From NCBI GenBank assembly GCA_026874595.1, contig CM049306.1, forward strand, positions 25,473,519-25,537,518: a DNA stretch of 64,000 nucleotides. Direction: 5' to 3'. Under the pieces are notes generated by a model that saw nothing but the letters and a program-made list of their open reading frames with translations, was not told the DNA's origin and ran no database searches. Below are positions 36,202 to 51,200 of the stretch, piece after piece. How positions within the stretch are numbered: position 1 is the first letter of the stretch; each line of letters opens with the position of its first letter. A program made the translations under genes and the position numbers. The DNA is from Sipunculus nudus (lineage: Eukaryota > Annelida > Sipuncula > Golfingiida > Sipunculidae).

Positions 36202-39200
36202 TCATGATAAATCATCAGGGTTTTTCAGGCTGAGCATAGTCAAAGTCCGTAAGTAAAATTCAGGCAGTGGAGCAGTGACGGTGATCAGTTCCTTCCTTTT
36301 CCCCTTTGATTTAGGTACAGTGAGTCGTCCACAGTGAAGATGCAGAGGAAGGAGGTGACAGTCGGCAGTCCTGAGCTCCAGCGCTCTTCTGATGTTACGC
36401 TGCAGCACCTGAAAAACACATTTCCTGTGAGCATGAAGAAATAATTTAGTGAAATATCATCCTTATTTATGATGACCAGCAGTTTACTCTTATTTTCTGA
36501 CATGGAAATGCAACATCTGGGGTTTATTCTTTATGAAAGATGGAGCCACATGAAAGCTTTTGGAACTGCTGGGAGGGAAAAGAACATGAATATAAACAAA
36601 CTAGATGTGGTGGGACAATGGTCCTCAGAGGGCCCTGCGTTTCTGCTAGTGCTGGACTAGTTTACATATGGGTGAAAAATTAAGTTAAATTTGAAAAATA
36701 TCACAAACAGACAGGTTTTTATCAAATATGCATGAGGGAATAAATCATACTGGATTAAAGAAGATATGTCTGAAATAATGTGTGCAATAGAAAATCACCG
36801 AATGTAGTCTGTTAGCCATATTTGATTTTTAGCAAGTCTGTAATTCAATAGGTCTGGAACCCTCATAAGGACCAATGATCCCTGTAAATTTGGAAAAGCT
36901 GATGTATGTTGTTGTTTAGCTATCACGCATGAAAGATAATCAGCAATTGGACAGTGGCAGCCATACTGAAATTCCAACAGGTCTGTAATTCAAAAGGTCT
37001 GGCGCCCTTACAGGTACCAATCATCCATGTGGATTTGGGAAAGCTGCAGTAGGTTGTTGTTGAGTTATCGTGCAAGAAAGAAAATCAGCAATCGGGCTGT
37101 GGAGGCCATATTGGAATTCAGACAGATCTGTTATTCAATAGGTCTGGAGCCCTCATAGATACCAATCATCCCTGTGAATTTGGGAAAGCTGAAGGAGGTT
37201 GTTGTTGAGTTATCGCGTGCAAAAGAAAATCAGCTATTGGGCTGTGGCTGCCATATTTTAATTCTGACAGGTCTGTAATTCGATAGGTCTGGAGCCCTCA
37301 TAGATACCAATCATTCCTGTGAATCAGGGAAAGCTGCAGTATGTTTTTGTTGAGTTATCGCGTGCAAAAGAAAATCAGCAATTGGGCTGTGGCAGCCATA
37401 TTTGAATTTGGACAAGTCTGTAATTCGATAGGTCTGGAGCCCTCATAGATACCAATCATCCCTGTGAATTAGGGAAAGCTGCAGTATGTTGTTGTTGAGT
37501 TATCGCGTGCAAAAGAAAATCAGCAATTGGGCTGTAGCAGCCATATTTGAATTGGGACAAGTCTGTAATTTGAAAGGTCTAGAGCCCTCATAGGTACCAA
37601 TCATCCCTGTGAATTTGGGAAAGCTGCAGTAGGTTGTTGTTGAGTTATCATGCACGAAAGAAAATCAGCGATTGGGCTGTGGAGGCCATATTGGAATTCA
37701 GACAGGTCTGTTATTCAATAGGTCTGAAGCCCTCATAGGTACCAATCATCCCTGTGAATTTGGGAAAGCTGCAGTAGTTTTTTGTTGAATTATCGCGCGT
37801 GAAAAAATCAGCGATCGGGCTGTGGCAGCCATATTTGAATTCCAACAAGTCTGTAATTAGATAGATCTGGAGACAACATAGGTACCAATCATCCTTGTGA
37901 TTTTGGGAAAGCTGAAGTATGTCGTTGTTGGGTTATCGCGTGGAAAAAAAATCAGCGATTGGGCTGTGGCAGCCATATTTGAATTTGGACAAGTCTGTAA
38001 TTCGATAGGTCTGGAGCCCTCATAGATACCAATCATCCCTGTGAATTAGGGAAAGCTGCAGTATGTTGTTGTTGAGTTATCGCGTGCAAAAGAAAATCAG
38101 CAATTGGGCTGTAGCAGCCATATTTGAATTGGGACAAGTCTGTAATTTGAAAGGTCTAGAGCCCTCATAGGTACCAATCATCCCTGTGAATTTGGGAAAG
38201 CTGCAGTAGGTTGTTGTTGAGTTATCGTGCACGAAAGAAAATCAGCAATCGGGCTGTGGAGGCCATATTGGAATTCAGACAGGTCTGTTATTCAATAGGT
38301 CTGAAGCCCTCATAGGTACCAATCATCCCTGTGAATTTGGGAAAGCTGCAGTAGTTTTTTGTTGAATTATCGCGCGTGAAAAAATCAGCGATCGGGCTGT
38401 GGCAGCCATATTTGAATTCCAACAAGTCTGTAATTAGATAGATCTGGAGACAACATAGGTACCAATCATCCTTGTGATTTTGGGAAAGCTGAAGTATGTC
38501 GTTGTTGGGTTATCGCGTGGAAAAAAAATCAGCGATTGGGCTGTGGTGGCCATATTTGAATTCAGACAGGTCTGTAATTCGATAGGTCTGGAGCCCTCAT
38601 AGGTACCAATCATCCCTGTGAATTTGGGAAAGCTGAAGGAGGTTGTTGTTGAGTTATCGCGTGCAAAAGAAAATCAGCGATTGGGCTGTGGTGGCCATAT
38701 TTGAATTCCGACACGTCTGGCGCCCTTATAGGAATCAATCATCCCTGTGAATTTTAGAAAGCTGCAGTATGTTGTTGTTGAGTTATTGCGTGCGAAAGAA
38801 AGTGTCACTGACAGAAGGACGAAAGGACGGAAGGATGGTAGTACTGATGGACGTAAGGATGGACCAACACAGTGATCACTATAGGGCACTGCTTGTCAAG
38901 CGGGGCCCTAATAATTAAATTTGACACAAAGATATTCCAAGGACTGTCTTGAGGCAGGAATTTACCAGCAGAAGCGTTCGGTTGTGAGTGGGCCCATGTC
39001 AGCCCAGAGGTACTTAGAATAACACTTTTGGGTGACCAAAACTGACCATGCCAATTTAAGGTTTGTCTTGGGGGGCAATATATTGATATATTTTGCAATA
39101 TTATTATCATTTAGAACTATTCTAATACAACTCAAATCATCAATTACCCCTTTTTTTACCCACTGCGGTATTAAGTTCAAGGTAATATTTGTAAAACACA

Positions 39201-42200
39201 CGAAAAAGCTCACGTACCTGTGTGTCCAATCTGTAATCATTTATATCTGCAATAATTTTCTGACCCATGATGGTTTTATAGCGGCTGGAATAGGTATGAT
39301 CTCCCAGCAGTGGAGCAAGTTTACGTAGAAACAAAGCCTGGATTGGGTCCCATTTCACTGCAAAGAAAATACAACATAAATTCAATAAACTTGTACCTTG
39401 TTTTGCATCATGTAAAACACAAGAAACTAAAGTGCACATATACATGTACATATAATTCATTCACTGTTCATGCCTGAAATATGCAAAATAATTAGTGTGC
39501 CCATTATAACATAAAAAATTCACTAAAAGAAGTAGCCTGAACAGAATAGCTGGAAAATGCCATTCACACTCTGTCATCAAAACAGTTCAATTAAGTCACA
39601 AAATAAAAACAAAACTGAAAGAGGTTCTCTGTATACACTCCAAGCAGCTTCTGACAGTTCTCTTAATCCTTTCCAAACTTTTATCACTGAAAAATATGCA
39701 CAAAGTTGCTGGTTTGTGTTACTGCATAAGGACCCATACTTGACAAAATTGTAATTCAACATTTCACTTCTCATTAATTGTTCCTATAGTTGAAATAAAC
39801 ATGCAGTATCATAGAAGTACATCAAAATAACATGTAATTCTACAAGCATAGCTTAGTGAGGAAGGTATGCCCCCTCCCGTTTTGGGATTCTATGAAAACA
39901 TGTAATGAAAGTTAAGATAACATTAGTACAAAAGTCACTGCATCTGTAGCAAAGACTGGGTCCTGACCTAGCAATACTGGTACATACTGTTTTCAGTATT
40001 TCCTGAAATAAGGTGACAAAAATACTAAGCTTTTGTTGAGGTCATTTTCAGTGGCTGATGTCATTGCTAATTTTATAATGCTCATAAAAGTACTGATGTT
40101 TTTTAACAAATGAAAAAGTCTACTGGTACTGGCTTCTGTGGAAATATAAACAAAAAAGTTATCTGTCATGAAAATGGTTCAGTTTATGCAAGATCTATGT
40201 ATATAGATTATTTTTAGAATTTTTATAGTCAACTCTGTTAAATGATTACACAAGGGGATTCAGAACATGTTTGCTTGTCCTTACTTGTGCTGGGCTGTAT
40301 CCTGACTAGAGCTGTGTCTAAGTGTGTGTTGACGCTGACCACCTGGTACTGTACTGTAGGCCTTATCACTTCTTTTGACAAGATGGACTTCTTAGATGGG
40401 CTGTCTACACACTCACTCTGCAAGAAAAAAAATAGAATTTATAATCAGAAAACTAAAATTAATACAGTATGATCTCATATATCTGAATCTCATTATCTGA
40501 AATCAGACAATTCAGCTGCTAAACCTTCCATTATGGAGACAAATTATATAACAAATTTGTTTTATCCAAATGATTTATTTAATTATTCAAGGTTATAACG
40601 GTCAATTTTTCAGCTTGTAATGATAACATTTCTTGCAGTTCTGTTTGTCCAACATAGGCCTAGATTTGAGAGTTGAGAGAAAAATATTTCTTTACTGACA
40701 TATTTATCACCATCTTCTGCAATTCATATAACCTTATGTTGGGCACAGTTTATATGTAATGTGTGAGAGTGTATATGTTAGAGCTCATTTCACAAAATAA
40801 ACTAGATATTTCTTGGCACCGCAGGTGCCATAGTATCCCCAGAGAATTAATCCCCCCCCCCTTAAGAATAGGCCCCCTATCTTCAGCAACAATTAATATC
40901 AGACTACTCTCATAGAAAAGGTCACTCTCATAGAAAAGGTCATGACCCCAATTTAAATATACATCATCCCCTAATCCATGACTATGTATATGCATAATAT
41001 GAAAGAAATCTGTCCATTAGTTTTTGACTTATAATGCTCATAGAACTGTAAAGTAGCGATGATGGGGTATTAAACGGCACAAAAACAAGTAAAAGAATGA
41101 AGGTGGCGCTACCAGTTTCTGGTACATGACAATACTATCCAAGATCTTTGCTCAAGTTTATTTTTGGATGATTTTCACCATATATGGCAATATTCAAGGT
41201 CAAGGCCACTCTCATAGGAAAGGTCATGGCCCCAATTTATATGCACATCATCGAATAACCCATATCTATGTATATGCATAATATGAAAGAAATCTGTCTA
41301 TTAGTTTTTGACTTATAATGCTCACAGTATTGTTAAGTCGCAATGATGGGGGTATTAAACGGCACAAAAACAAGTAAAAGAATAACAGGTGGTGCCACCA
41401 GTTTCTGGTACATGACAATACTATCCAAGATCTTCGATCAAGTTGATTATTTGACCAATCCATGCATCCCTTATTGAGATATTAATGATTTTGTGTGATT
41501 TTCACCATATATGGCAATATTCAAGGTCAAGGCCACTCATAGGAAAGGTCATAACCCCAATTTTAAATTAACATCAATCTATAACCCATATCTATGTGTA
41601 TGCATAATATAAAAGAAACCTGTCCATTAGTTTTGGACTTATAATGCTCACAGTACTGTCAAGTGGCAATTTTTGGGGTATTAAAAGGCATAAAACAAGT
41701 AAAGAATAATAGGTGGCGCCATCAGTTTCTGTAACATGACAACACTATCCATGATCTTTGAACAACTAGATTTTGGGATTAATCAATGCAAGAATTCTTG
41801 AGATATTTAAGAATTTGTGTGATTTTCCCCAAAATTGGACTTATTCAAGGTCAAGGTCACTCTCCTAGTAAAGGTCATGACCTCATTTTAAATAGGCATC
41901 ATCCTCTCACCCATATCTATACATATACCAAGTTTGGTAAAGATCCATGAAATATTTTTTTAGTTATCGCGCCAACAAGATTTATATGTGGCGGCGTTGG
42001 CGGTAGCGGGACCGGTACTTTGTCTGGGGATACAAATAGATATTTCTTGGCACTGCAGGTGCCATAGTATCCCCAGACAATTAACCCCCACCCCTCCCCC
42101 CCATCCCCCCAGCCTCGAAGAACAGGATCCCATCTTGAATTCAGATGCAGACACTTGGCAAGCCACCATGTTTTCTTATAAGTATGGGCATATTGCTTAC

Positions 42201-45200
42201 AGTACTGTTATTAAAATGTGCAAAGCAATAAAAGGTGGCGCCACCTGTCTTCTGCAGATGACACAGCTATCCTAATCTTCAGTCAGTTTGACTTTTGAAT
42301 TGATTGATGCATCCCTTACTAAGAAATTAAATTTTTTGTGTGAATTTCACTGCAGGTGCCATTGTATCCAAACACAATTAATACCCCCCCCCCCCCCCCC
42401 CCTAGCCTTGAAGAATAGGCCCCCATCTTGAACTCAGAAGCAAAGACTGACAACTCGCAGGCCACCATGGTTCCTTCAATCTATCAACTTAAAAATATAA
42501 GTATGGGAATATCATTTTAGCATTATCGCCTGTATGACCTTAAATTATATACATCAAGGTCACCCATATCTAAACCTATCAAGGTAATCCATGTTCAAAT
42601 TTGACCTAGCCTTTGATAAGATGCATCAAACATGTGGGTTTGGTGACTGTACCTCAAATTCTTATAAAGTAATTCCATTTAAACATCATTTTAGCAAGAA
42701 AACAACATAAGGTGGCGCCACCTGTCTTCTGCAGAAAACAATGCTATCAAAGATCTTATGTCAATTTGATTTTTGGACCAATCCATGCATCCCTCAGTGA
42801 GATATTAAAGTTACCATCATTTCAGCATTATCACTGCTGTAACCTTGAAAAATCCATCAAGGTCATCCAGATTCGAACATGGCCTAGCCCTTGTTAAGAT
42901 GCATCTAAACTGTAAGTTTGGTGACTGTACCACAAATTCTTTTTGAGCTATTGCCCTAATATCATTTAAGCATAATCGCTGCTGTGACCTTGAAAAAATG
43001 CATCAAGGTCATCCATGTTCAATCCACTTGACCTAGCCTTTGATAAGATTAGTGGTGGGAGTCGGTTCCTTTTTCATAATCGATCATCGGTAAAAGCAAA
43101 CCGATCGATGATCAATTATTAATCGGTTCAGACAAATATAAAGAAATATATGTAATTATCTGTGAAACTGTATTTTCTTAACCCAGAAAGGATGGCCTTT
43201 ACAGCGGCAGCGGCACCTGGCATCAGTTGAAGAGATTATTTCTATGAGAACTCGCAAAATTGGCATAGACCTGCAGAATTTATGGAGCATTTTAACACCA
43301 TACCGCCTTTATTTTGCAATGTATATTTCGTTAGAAAACTCACCGCTAATTCTGCAGCTCTCTGCCAGTTCAAAGAAGTTTATTAAGTCCTCCGTTCTCG
43401 CATATAGGTATACCGTGTCATTAACAGTTACATATGGAAGTTATTTGGGTACACAGACTCATTATATGAATCCCGGAATGTGGTTAAAAATGGACGAATA
43501 ATTTTTGCCTATAACATAAAGGTATTCTTTGAAAACAACAATCATGAGTATGATGTAATCGATAGTTGCCTTTGGTAATCGAGCGCTTGAAAGTGGCAGC
43601 AAAGCGACTGACTTTCGACAAAACTCGATGATCGGCCCACCACTAGATAAGATGCATCAAACCTGTGGGTTTGGTGATTGTACCTCAAATTCTTACATTG
43701 CTTTATTGCGTTAACATCATTTTAACAAGAAAACGACACAAGGTGGCGCCACCTGTCTTCTACAAAAGACAAGGCTATCCAAAATCTTCGGTCAATTTGA
43801 TTTTTGGATCATTCCATGTATTTCTTACTGAGATATTAAAGATTTTGTGTGAATTTCACCAAATATGGGAATATTCAAGGTCAAGGCCACTCTCATAGGA
43901 AAGGTCATGACCCCAATTTTAATAAACATCATCCCATAACCCATATCTATGTATATGCATAATATAGAAGAAATCTTAAAATTAAAAGGCACGGAAAAAA
44001 AGTAAAGGATAATAGTTGGCGGCACCAGTTTCTGGAACATGACAACCCTATCCATGATCTTCAATAAACTTGATTTTGGGATCAATCCATGCAAGATTTC
44101 TTGAAATATTTAAGAATTTGTGATCAAGATCAAGGACACCCTCCTAGTTAAGGTCATGACCTGATTTTAAATAGGCCTCGTCATCCTTACCCATATCTAT
44201 ACATATACCAAGTTTGGTAAAGATCCATGTAACAGTTTTTGAGTTATCGCGCCAACAAGATTTATATGCAGTGGCAGCGGGACCGTCATGAAAACATAAT
44301 ATCCCCGGACTTTAAGACAGGATATAAAGACAGGAGTTTATCGGAATTTTCAGCCAATACTACACAACTGTGTATTACTTGATTACTTGCCATTAACATC
44401 AGTTCTCAAAGCAGCCTGAGCAATATAAACTCCATTTAGGGTTTATATTTTTCTATACCTGTATGAATGCAACACCTATATGCACATATCTACACAAGAA
44501 CTGAATGTTTACAATAATAACAATTCTATATGGCAATATTATTCATTATTAAGACCTCTATATATCAGAACATGACTGTGCAGTGAAATAATTTAAGAAA
44601 ATATAAGAGACTAAGGCCTAACTACTGGAAAACATAAACAAGGCCTACAGGCCTAATGCGAACCTGTGCAAAGTTTGGGAGTGTGAATGGAGGTTTATTT
44701 TTAAAATTTAATATTGATCCTTTTAAGTCCTGCATATCTACCTTAGTCATTATGATTTCAGCAAAATGGACATTTTGGACCTGCAAGTTTCAGACTAGGA
44801 CATTTTAAAACTAGAATATGGGTAGTCGACAAGCGACTTTGTGTATCCACAGAAATCAGAGTAGGACGAGTGAAGTAAGGCATGGATTAAGTGGCAAGGG
44901 GAATAGAGTGAGGTATGTTGTATATTAGCATGGATGTCTGCACCTTAAACGTGAACGTAGGTGGTGCCACCTGTCATAAAATAAAAAAATTGTCCAGGAT
45001 GTATAAACCTGCAAAATTTCAGGTGGATAAGTCAAACCACTACTAAGATATGAGTGATTTTATCCCAAGGCAGATGAACAGATGAACGCTGTGCATGAAA
45101 GGTTGCAGGTGGCACCATCAGTTTTGCCTTTAATGAAGAGCTATGTGAGATCTATACACATGCAAAATTTTCGCCCAATCGGTCAAACAGTTCCCGAGGT

Positions 45201-48200
45201 ATGAGCTTGGATGTCTGTAGAGTAAACGTGAATGTAGGTGGCGTCACCTGTCATAAATCGTGAAAGCTGTCCAGGATGTATAAACCTGCAAAATTTCAGG
45301 TAGATAAGTCAAACCACTGCTGAGATATGAGTGATTTTATCCCAAGGCAGATGAACAGATGGACACTGTGCGTAAGTGGTTGCAGGTGGCGCCACCAGTT
45401 TTGCATATGATGAAGAGCAATGTGAGGTCTATACACATGCAAAATTTTGGCCAAATTGGTCAAACGGTTCCCGAGATATAAGCTTGGATGTCTGCAGAGT
45501 AAACATGAATGCAGGTGGCGCCACCTGTCATAAAATCGAGAAACCTGTCCAGGATGTATAAACCTGCAAAATTTCAGGTGGATAAGTCAAACCACTGCTG
45601 AGATATGAGTGAAATTATCCCAAGGCAGATGAACAGATGGACGCTGTGCAAAAATGGTTGCAGGTGGCGCCACCATTTTTAATGTAAGTTATAAAGCTAT
45701 CAAAGGCCAACATTTGTGCAAAATTTTTAGCCTGATCGGTCAAACGGTTCCCAAGACATGCGGGTTTATGTGTGGAAACAGACACACAAATGGACGCTGG
45801 GCAGCAAGGAAAGGTCAGAGGTCAACCAAAAATGAGGGTGCAGCAGTTCACATGTGACCTGATGATAAACCCGATTTGCTTAAAATGCAAACCAAGTTTT
45901 TTCAAACAGTTGAAAGATATAGTTCCAATAATCTGGGAATTCTGCATCTAAACATTGTGTCCAGACGTCTAGATGCGGCTATGTCTAGACATCTAGACAC
46001 ATTGTCTAGACACCCCCCCCCCCGAGCCAGGTCAGTTGCCATGGTGATGTCTGGACCCCACCTGTTTGTACTGAGTGACCTCTTGACTTGGCTGCTGAAA
46101 CTCATCTTATTGTTAAATCTGTTTTCAAATACAGAAAGCCTTTTTCAATTGGCTACAATGCTTTTTAGCCCTCAGCCCTTAGGCTGATGGGCTATTGTCG
46201 TCACCCAAGCTGTCCGTCCGTCTGTCCGGCGTCCGTTAACTTTTACCTTGTGAGCGGGATATCTTGAAAAGGATTCACCGTCAGAATTTTATTTCCTCGG
46301 TAAAGATGTATATCGACAAAATCTCGGTCAAGTTCGAAGATGGGTGACCTTGACCTATTTTTCTACATTTTAGAGCTGATTATAGAAAAACACTTAGATG
46401 CTTATTACTCAGTAACCATTTGGTGGATTTTCACAAAACTTACTATGATTATTGGGACTGATAGTCTGTACCTGCTACACAAGTTTGGTGGCGCCACCTA
46501 CAATTTCTGATTTTTAATTAATTTTTATCAGATTTTTCAACTTTGGGCTTGTGAGCAGGAAATCTCTTAAAGGATTCACCGTAGGAATATTATTTTTTCG
46601 GTGAATATGGATATTGACAAAATCTTGGTCAAGTTCGAAGATGGGTGACCTTGACCTATTTTTCTATGTTTGAGAGCTGATTATAGACAAAACATTAAGA
46701 AGCTTATTTCTCAGGAACCAATTGGTGGATTTTCAAAATACTTACTATGATCATAGGAACTGATGGTCTGTAACTGCTGCACGAGTTTGGGGGCGCCACC
46801 TACAATTTCTGATTTTTAATGAATTTTTCTTGGATTTTTCAACTTTGTCCTTGTGAGCTGGATATCTCTTAAATGATTCACAATAGGAATTTTATTTCTT
46901 TGGTGAAGATGTATATGGACAATATCTTGGTCAAGTTCGAAGATGGGTGACCTTGACCTACATTTCAAGGTCACAGAGCTTATTATAGAATAAAACTTAG
47001 AAGTTTATATTTCAGGAAGCATTTGGTGATTGTTATGAATCATGGTACATACCTCTCCATTTTAAATTTATAACTGAGACATGTACAGATATACATCCAT
47101 GTGAGAACAGATATTTAGTACTTGTTACTGTTACCACCTCTAAACACTGTTCTTTTGGCTGAGGGCTTTTGTCAGCTTCTTCTGACATTCTAGTTAAAAC
47201 TGTATTTACCCAATCTATTCTTATAAAACTGGCAGAACCCTACTACAGAATAATAATAACCAATCAGCTTAACAGTTTTATCATAAATCAGTGTATAGGC
47301 TAGAAGAGTTTAAAATTACATTTTCGCTTGTAAAAAACACATCAATGTAGGTGGCGCCACCTATAACTCAAAATCAGATATGACATATATAACAAACATT
47401 GGTATAAAATTTGGTGATTATAGCTCTAGCCGTTTCTGAGATTTTAATTTTAGTGTGCTTTTTTGGACATATAAGGTCAACCTCCTGTAACTCGGCCAAA
47501 AATTTCTGAACTGGAACCATTCGAACAAACTTGAGAGAGATTGTTCCAGGGATCATTTCTGTGAAATATTAGACAATTTGGCTGGACAGTTTCGGAGAAG
47601 AAGATTTTTAAAGCTTTTTTAGCTTTTTCCCTATAAAATCTAAGAAAATGCAGTAAGAAAAAAAATAAACAAAATCTAGTTTTTTGGATGACTGATTATT
47701 TGAAAAAAGTTTGGTGATGCTAGCTCCTGCCATTTTAGAGATAGATATGGTAAACGTACAGACGACGCATGACACACGACGCAGCACCATTGCATAAGCT
47801 CACAGGTTCGCTAAAAATTATAGGAGACTCTTTTGCAATATGAAAATATGAGATATATAGAAGTCAGTGGAACCCCTGGTATAACCCTGCTTCAAACTTT
47901 TTTATATCTAAGTATAACAGCTGCAGATCCAACAAGTATCAAGTCATTAGTGACAATGTGTTGATATGTGTCTTCACAAAAGTTTTTATCTATATTACAA
48001 GGTGAATGTGTATGTATGTATGTGTACAACATACCACACGCCAACCATCTATTCTGTGTCTCTTCAGTCCAAAAGTAATTGTTTCTCTTGCTGGGGTAGG
48101 GACTCCAGTGGTGACACCCCTAGACATAAAGTGTGCATCAGTATAAATATATATATTTACAGTATAACCTCCAAATTACGGACACTGATGGGACTGGCCT

Positions 48201-51200
48201 TTTGCCCTTAATTCGGAGGTGCCCATAAGGAGAGGTTCCATTTCGATTCTGATAAAGTTATAAAAATACACAAACATATTACAGGTATTAAGCTAAATAG
48301 TATTACCAGATATTAATATTTACACAGTCCTGCCATATCAGTTACTACAATGGTCACCTTTATCACTTTAGTCCATTAGTTAAAAACATATACTTGAACT
48401 TTCAGGACTTTGGTTAGGTTTTATAGCTTTAATATGTGGGATGGGTTAAACGATCAGACAGTGTAGAGTGAAGACTCCAAGGATAATTCACTAACAAGGA
48501 TAATTCAATAGCCAGATTTTTAACACACAAAAGGGACTCAATTTTGCACAATGTGTATGGTCTTTTATCAGTCATTAAATTCTACAGAAATTTGATGTAA
48601 TGTTTCTAGTTAGTAAAAATGGATTCACTTCTAAATAGTCTTTATGACTGCTGAGCTTAGACAGATTGTGGTCAAGACCATTTCTATAAAACATTCAAAT
48701 AGAAACTGTGACTCTTTAACATAGACATTCTGACCTACAATTAAGAAAATCTTTTGCACTCACCAATACTCATCAGCTATAACCTTCTGAGTTCTAACAT
48801 GGACAAAATATTTGCTGAGGTACTTGTCCACGTCTGGCTTTTTGGAGAACAAAACAATTCCACTGCATTCTCTGAAACAAGCAGAAGCTTAGTTCACACT
48901 AAGATAACATAAGTACTTCAACCAAGGGGAAATCGTCAGACTACATCTTCCTATTGTCAAGATCCACACAAAAAAAGATTTATTAGGTTTTCAAGAGCCC
49001 ATGGCCTAACCCTACATTTATTGTCAAATTCATCTGACAGGTGGCAGCAGCTGTCAGTCAGCAAGAGTAATTTGCCTATTAACTAGCAATGTGCATATGA
49101 AAGAATGAAAGCCTCCACCATGCTGGGTGTTTCTACAGTCAGATGTTCCCTAACCACAGTTTGCATTCACATTTTTCAGCCCTTATTCCCAGTTTTTTTC
49201 ATATTCCTTGATAAAATTCCTTAAACTGGATAATGTGCGGGATCCACACAAAAATCAAATCTAAATGAAAAGGAAATGATAAACACTCATACCTGCATTT
49301 ATTCATTGATACGTATTAGGACAACATGTGAAATTTAAGCATTTACTTTATGCAGAGTAAATTATCCATGATCTGATATGAAGCAGGTACAGCTGGAAGA
49401 TCTTTGGTTTAAAATTCCAATAAAACAACTTTGAGACGGGCCCTTAATATAGGTGCATCCTTAATATAACCCATCAAGATAATTGGCACAAAACATAAAG
49501 CCAATATGATATGCACCTTCTGGTTGATGAAATGTCTTGATTTATAGCAATTACTGCATATTTTAGCACAGCTACTCTATATTTCTGTGTGCCCTTTCAG
49601 TACTACTTCACTAAATTACGATCTTCATGCTAGAAATTCTGTGACAAGAACACATATTCAAAGACCTTGATTATGTAACCCTCTCTGGTATCTATATCAT
49701 GAATAATAAATAAGGCAACTGATCCGAACAAGCTGGCATACACTCGTTCTATGCAAATGTCTGGTGTGATGTTTTGATCAAATGTTTAGCATTGTCAGGA
49801 AGGCATCGAGAATCTAACCTATCATATCAGTTTGTCCCATTTCTGGTACATGTGTTCTCTTTCAGATGGCAGGTGAACAGTATATTGCTTACATTCTATT
49901 GACTGTTTTTTTTTTTTGGTCCAAACACTTGCATTCTTGTTCAAATTCAATAAAACTGATTAAGTTGCAAAGGCTGACTGGTAAGTCAAACCCAAATATC
50001 AAAACTCTATCAAAGTTATGTACAGCAAAACTGCCAGAAGATGGATATCAATAGAATCATAGACAAAAGATTTACCTGTGCAAGGAGAAAGCAGGCTTTA
50101 AATGCCCTGTATCTAGAATTTCAGCGAGTGGATCCATCACAGCTGCAATAGAGACGTCTTCTGTTTGTGGAGGCCCCACATCCGGAGGTAGATATTCACT
50201 GTCATACTTCAGTGCTACAACACAGAGCAGTCAATATCTATCACCTTCAGTATTTAACTTGTGAAAGATAGAAATAGCAGCTACAAGCATAAAGAGGTAA
50301 TTTCACAATGCATTTCTGTAATAATCATATTTTCCTCTCTAAAACAATGTATAATATTGGTACTGCTAATACACACATGAACAAGAATTCTTGTATGTAA
50401 ATGTTACCAATGGCTGACTTTCCTTTGGTATTCATCAAACATCCCTTGTCATTAGCATAGGCCACATGAATAAAATAGAATAAATGGAGTTTAAATAATA
50501 ATAACACTTACCATGACCAAATAAGTAACAGTTTAATAAGGCTATATTATTCATTCAAGAAATTCACTGACCATGCATTGGGATTCCAGCAGGTTTGTTG
50601 ACAGCCACAATATTTTCTGAAAATAAAACAAAGAAACAGAATAAATATGTTGTCTACATAACAAACAATAATTCTACCAACTCACACATCACTGCCTATT
50701 TTTACGCAAAGTACATTAAATCCAACATTTCATCTCGTCTTTCTACAAATTCATTTTTAAGCTTATCCATTGTGTTTAAGTTTAGCAATTTTAAAGTTTC
50801 TCATAGTTACAGAATGCTGTGTTTATAATATAACAATGAGAAAAGTTACCAGCAACCTTAAAGACAATGTTTTTATCTAATATTCACATTCACTTGGCAT
50901 GTTCAAAATTGATCAAATGTTCCTATTGTAAGCCAAATTAACTTAAATAAAATGAAAAATTATCTTTTTCCCATATACTCTACATGTATAAAGGGATGTC
51001 ATGAAAATTAGTTTTTCTCCTCCCATAAATATTTAATATGAAATATCTAACATGCAATTTTGGCCTTCTTTAATTATCAGTGACCCATACTTTCAACGTG
51101 ACCTGTGGTTTTACTGTGGTGTGTATACAAAATAGCAGTCTCCATGAACAGGAAATTGGAGAAATAAACCTGTCAGGGTTTGACAGGGGCATGGGGATGT

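Noticed and set aside
36800-38795. CRISPR-like array suggested by regular spacing
   Set aside because: The whole 144-bp unit repeats, with no unique spacers, in an intron of a eukaryotic gene. It is a satellite.
39140-39460. 106-residue minus-strand frame read as one protein
   Set aside because: Only 39218-39357 is an exon (of the RPUSD3-like gene); the ends of the frame are intronic read-through.
43244-43501. 85-residue frame inside the hAT-type MITE as a possible transposase piece
   Set aside because: No hAT dimerisation-domain motifs and the element is only 596 bp.
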